Assembly: GCF_001039355.2 (NCBI RefSeq) | Contig: NW_019775014.1 | Location: 1-64,000 of the forward strand | Length of the DNA stretch: 64,000 nucleotides | Reading direction: 5' to 3' | Source: Lingula anatina | Taxonomy: Eukaryota > Brachiopoda > Lingulata > Lingulida > Lingulidae | Part shown: piece after piece, positions 62,495 to 64,000 of the stretch | Numbering within the stretch: the first letter of the stretch is position 1 | Layout: every line of letters begins with the position of its first letter | Notes under the pieces: model-generated | Told to the model about the DNA's origin: nothing | What the model saw: the letters and a program-made list of their open reading frames with translations, nothing else | Database searches by the model: none | Made by a program: the position numbers and the translations under genes

Positions 62495-64000
62495 TTAATG
62501 AGAAGTTTGAAATATGTGAATACATATGGGTTAGATGTCTAAAAATGATAGATCTAATTCTTAAAATATTTCAAAATTTGTCAGATGGATGAAAAAAATG
62601 GTTTAAAATGTTCAGTTATAATTGTCTACAAGAGAAGACATAAGTCACCATGGAATGAGATGACATGTTTCCATCTATTGCTTTCAATATTAATCAGGTA
62701 GGGTGTATGCTTTATCATACCTGAAACTGAGAGTACAAGAGCCAGATCTGGGACAATAATATCAGTCATAATGTAACTCAATCAATCAACGTCAGTGTTG
62801 AATCATCTATAGTAAAGATAGGTGTTAAAGCAATAATTTACCTACAGGCCGTGAAACCATCAATTAGCTAAAAGCACTCAGAAAAATTCTGCCGTGAAAG
62901 TGGTATACATTATTCCTAGCTGAAAAGGATAGATAACCAACAATGTAGTTTTCTCTTTAACCTAGGACACATATTCACTTTGTGGCTGATATCATAATTT
63001 TTCCATCAATGGAGTCCTATGTTTCAAAACTATAGCAAGAATCATCATTCGTAGGTTTGGCATCAAAACGGCACAGAAATTAGCTTTCACATTGCTTCCT
63101 TCAGATATTGCTGCAGCAAATGGATCATTTGCCATCATTCAAGTTGCAGAGACACATTAAAAGATAGCTTCTGGCAAAATTAATTAAATATCAGATAGGG
63201 GAGGCCTGGAATGGCTACTAATGTCCCAGGTATTAATTACAGTTTAATGGTTTTCAGGCAGAGGAGGACACCCACCATACTCATATAAGCCCATATCGTC
63301 TCTCTTTGTGTGTGTGGACATCAATGTCTCTGCATGAGGAGGTGAAATTTCATTTATTAAAGTTTCCATAATTGTTGAGCTGTGCCAGTTTTAAAAAGAT
63401 AAAGCATTAGAGAGGACAATCAAATTATAACACTGAAAAAATGAAGTTTTATCCCTTCAATAATTTTTTTTCTGAAAGAATTAATACTATTATAAATAAA
63501 TTATAAAGTGCTCATTAAAATCATTTATTGTTATTATTTTCTTTTTAAATTTGCTAGTAAGCATGTGTTAAATTAAAATAATTTTTGGTAATACCATTAG
63601 CTGTGTAATATGAATGGAGAACATTTTAGTTTCTATACCAGGTATTTAGTCAATTCTCTGACGGAAGTTTCTGTCATCTCCATTACATTTAGTTACACCA
63701 AAGGCTTGTGAGCTATTGCTATTACTCTCATCACAAGCCAAGGAAACAATCAACATATGTCCAGTTTCCCAGAGTTCTACTTGAACTTTTAGCAGTCAAT
63801 AAAAATCAAAACCCATTTATGTAGCCATTTTGTTCTCGGCATTATACAGTCAATCAGAGTCACACCCACGAGATTTCAAAGCACATTAAAGTGGCTTTTT
63901 CATCAGATCTAACCGAATAATGTTTACTCAATGAATGTATGCAAATTGATGAGGTCTACCGGGACCAGAAAACATGGCGTACTTGCTACGGTTCACTGGA

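Larger units (their letters stand above)
50099..64000. other. THSD1 intron 2 (incomplete), CpG-depleted
   Basis: At least 13.9 kb after the phase-1 donor. I looked for the expected W-x-x-W-x-x-C / C-G-x-G pattern of a TSP1 exon and found none with splice sites. The stretch begins with a TTG-rich run and contains the 2.6-kb tandem duplication, long G tracts, several microsatellites and a 39-bp T run. Apart from repeats I see nothing functional. Confidence 0.5.

Noticed and set aside
1-64000. CRISPR arrays, operons or bacterial systems
   Set aside because: Direct repeats here are microsatellites or tandem duplications without regular spacers, and the genes are spliced, so the DNA is eukaryotic.

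Overview
This is eukaryotic nuclear DNA, most likely from a marine invertebrate. It is AT-rich, with sparse coding sequence, small exons, long introns, many dinucleotide and trinucleotide microsatellites, tRNA-derived and foldback repeats, and no operon structure. Very few of the long open frames are genes; most are chance frames or frames through microsatellites. The species cannot be fixed from sequence alone. A single ambiguous base (N at 54874) shows that it is a draft assembly.

Three genes can be supported. (1) A minus-strand gene runs leftward from a start codon at 7808 and leaves the window at its left edge. Four phase-0 exons are visible (7719-7808, 1110-1166, 528-578, 44-100). Three are only 51-57 nt and encode related coiled-coil segments. 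I do not recognise the family. (2) A compact two-exon plus-strand gene (20549-20788 and 21297-21752, 231 residues) is followed by polyadenylation signals. It is helical and unrecognised, and its intron holds a CT microsatellite and a transposon-like insertion. (3) The 5' part of a plus-strand homologue of THSD1 (thrombospondin type-1 domain-containing protein 1) has a signal-peptide exon at 24295-24367, a 24.75-kb intron, and a 981-nt exon at 49118-50098. That exon encodes the eight-cysteine extracellular region that precedes the TSP1 domain in vertebrate THSD1. No later exon was found up to 64000, so intron 2 is at least 13.9 kb.

The strongest large-scale signal is compositional. Left of about 37.5 kb CpG is common (hand count 34 in 35041-36000); right of it CpG almost disappears (4 in 38041-39000). 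The change falls inside THSD1 intron 1, beside a 13-G tract. A switch from unmethylated to historically methylated DNA would explain it, and so would an assembly join. A 2.6-kb block is present twice in tandem (52242-54870 and 54883-57496), with the N at the junction. It is either a recent duplication or two haplotypes joined by mistake. A CpG-rich foldback element with an 8-bp target duplication sits in the CpG-poor half at 46098-46287.

The remaining sequence is intronic or intergenic DNA with simple repeats. No CRISPR array, rRNA or intact tRNA gene was seen.
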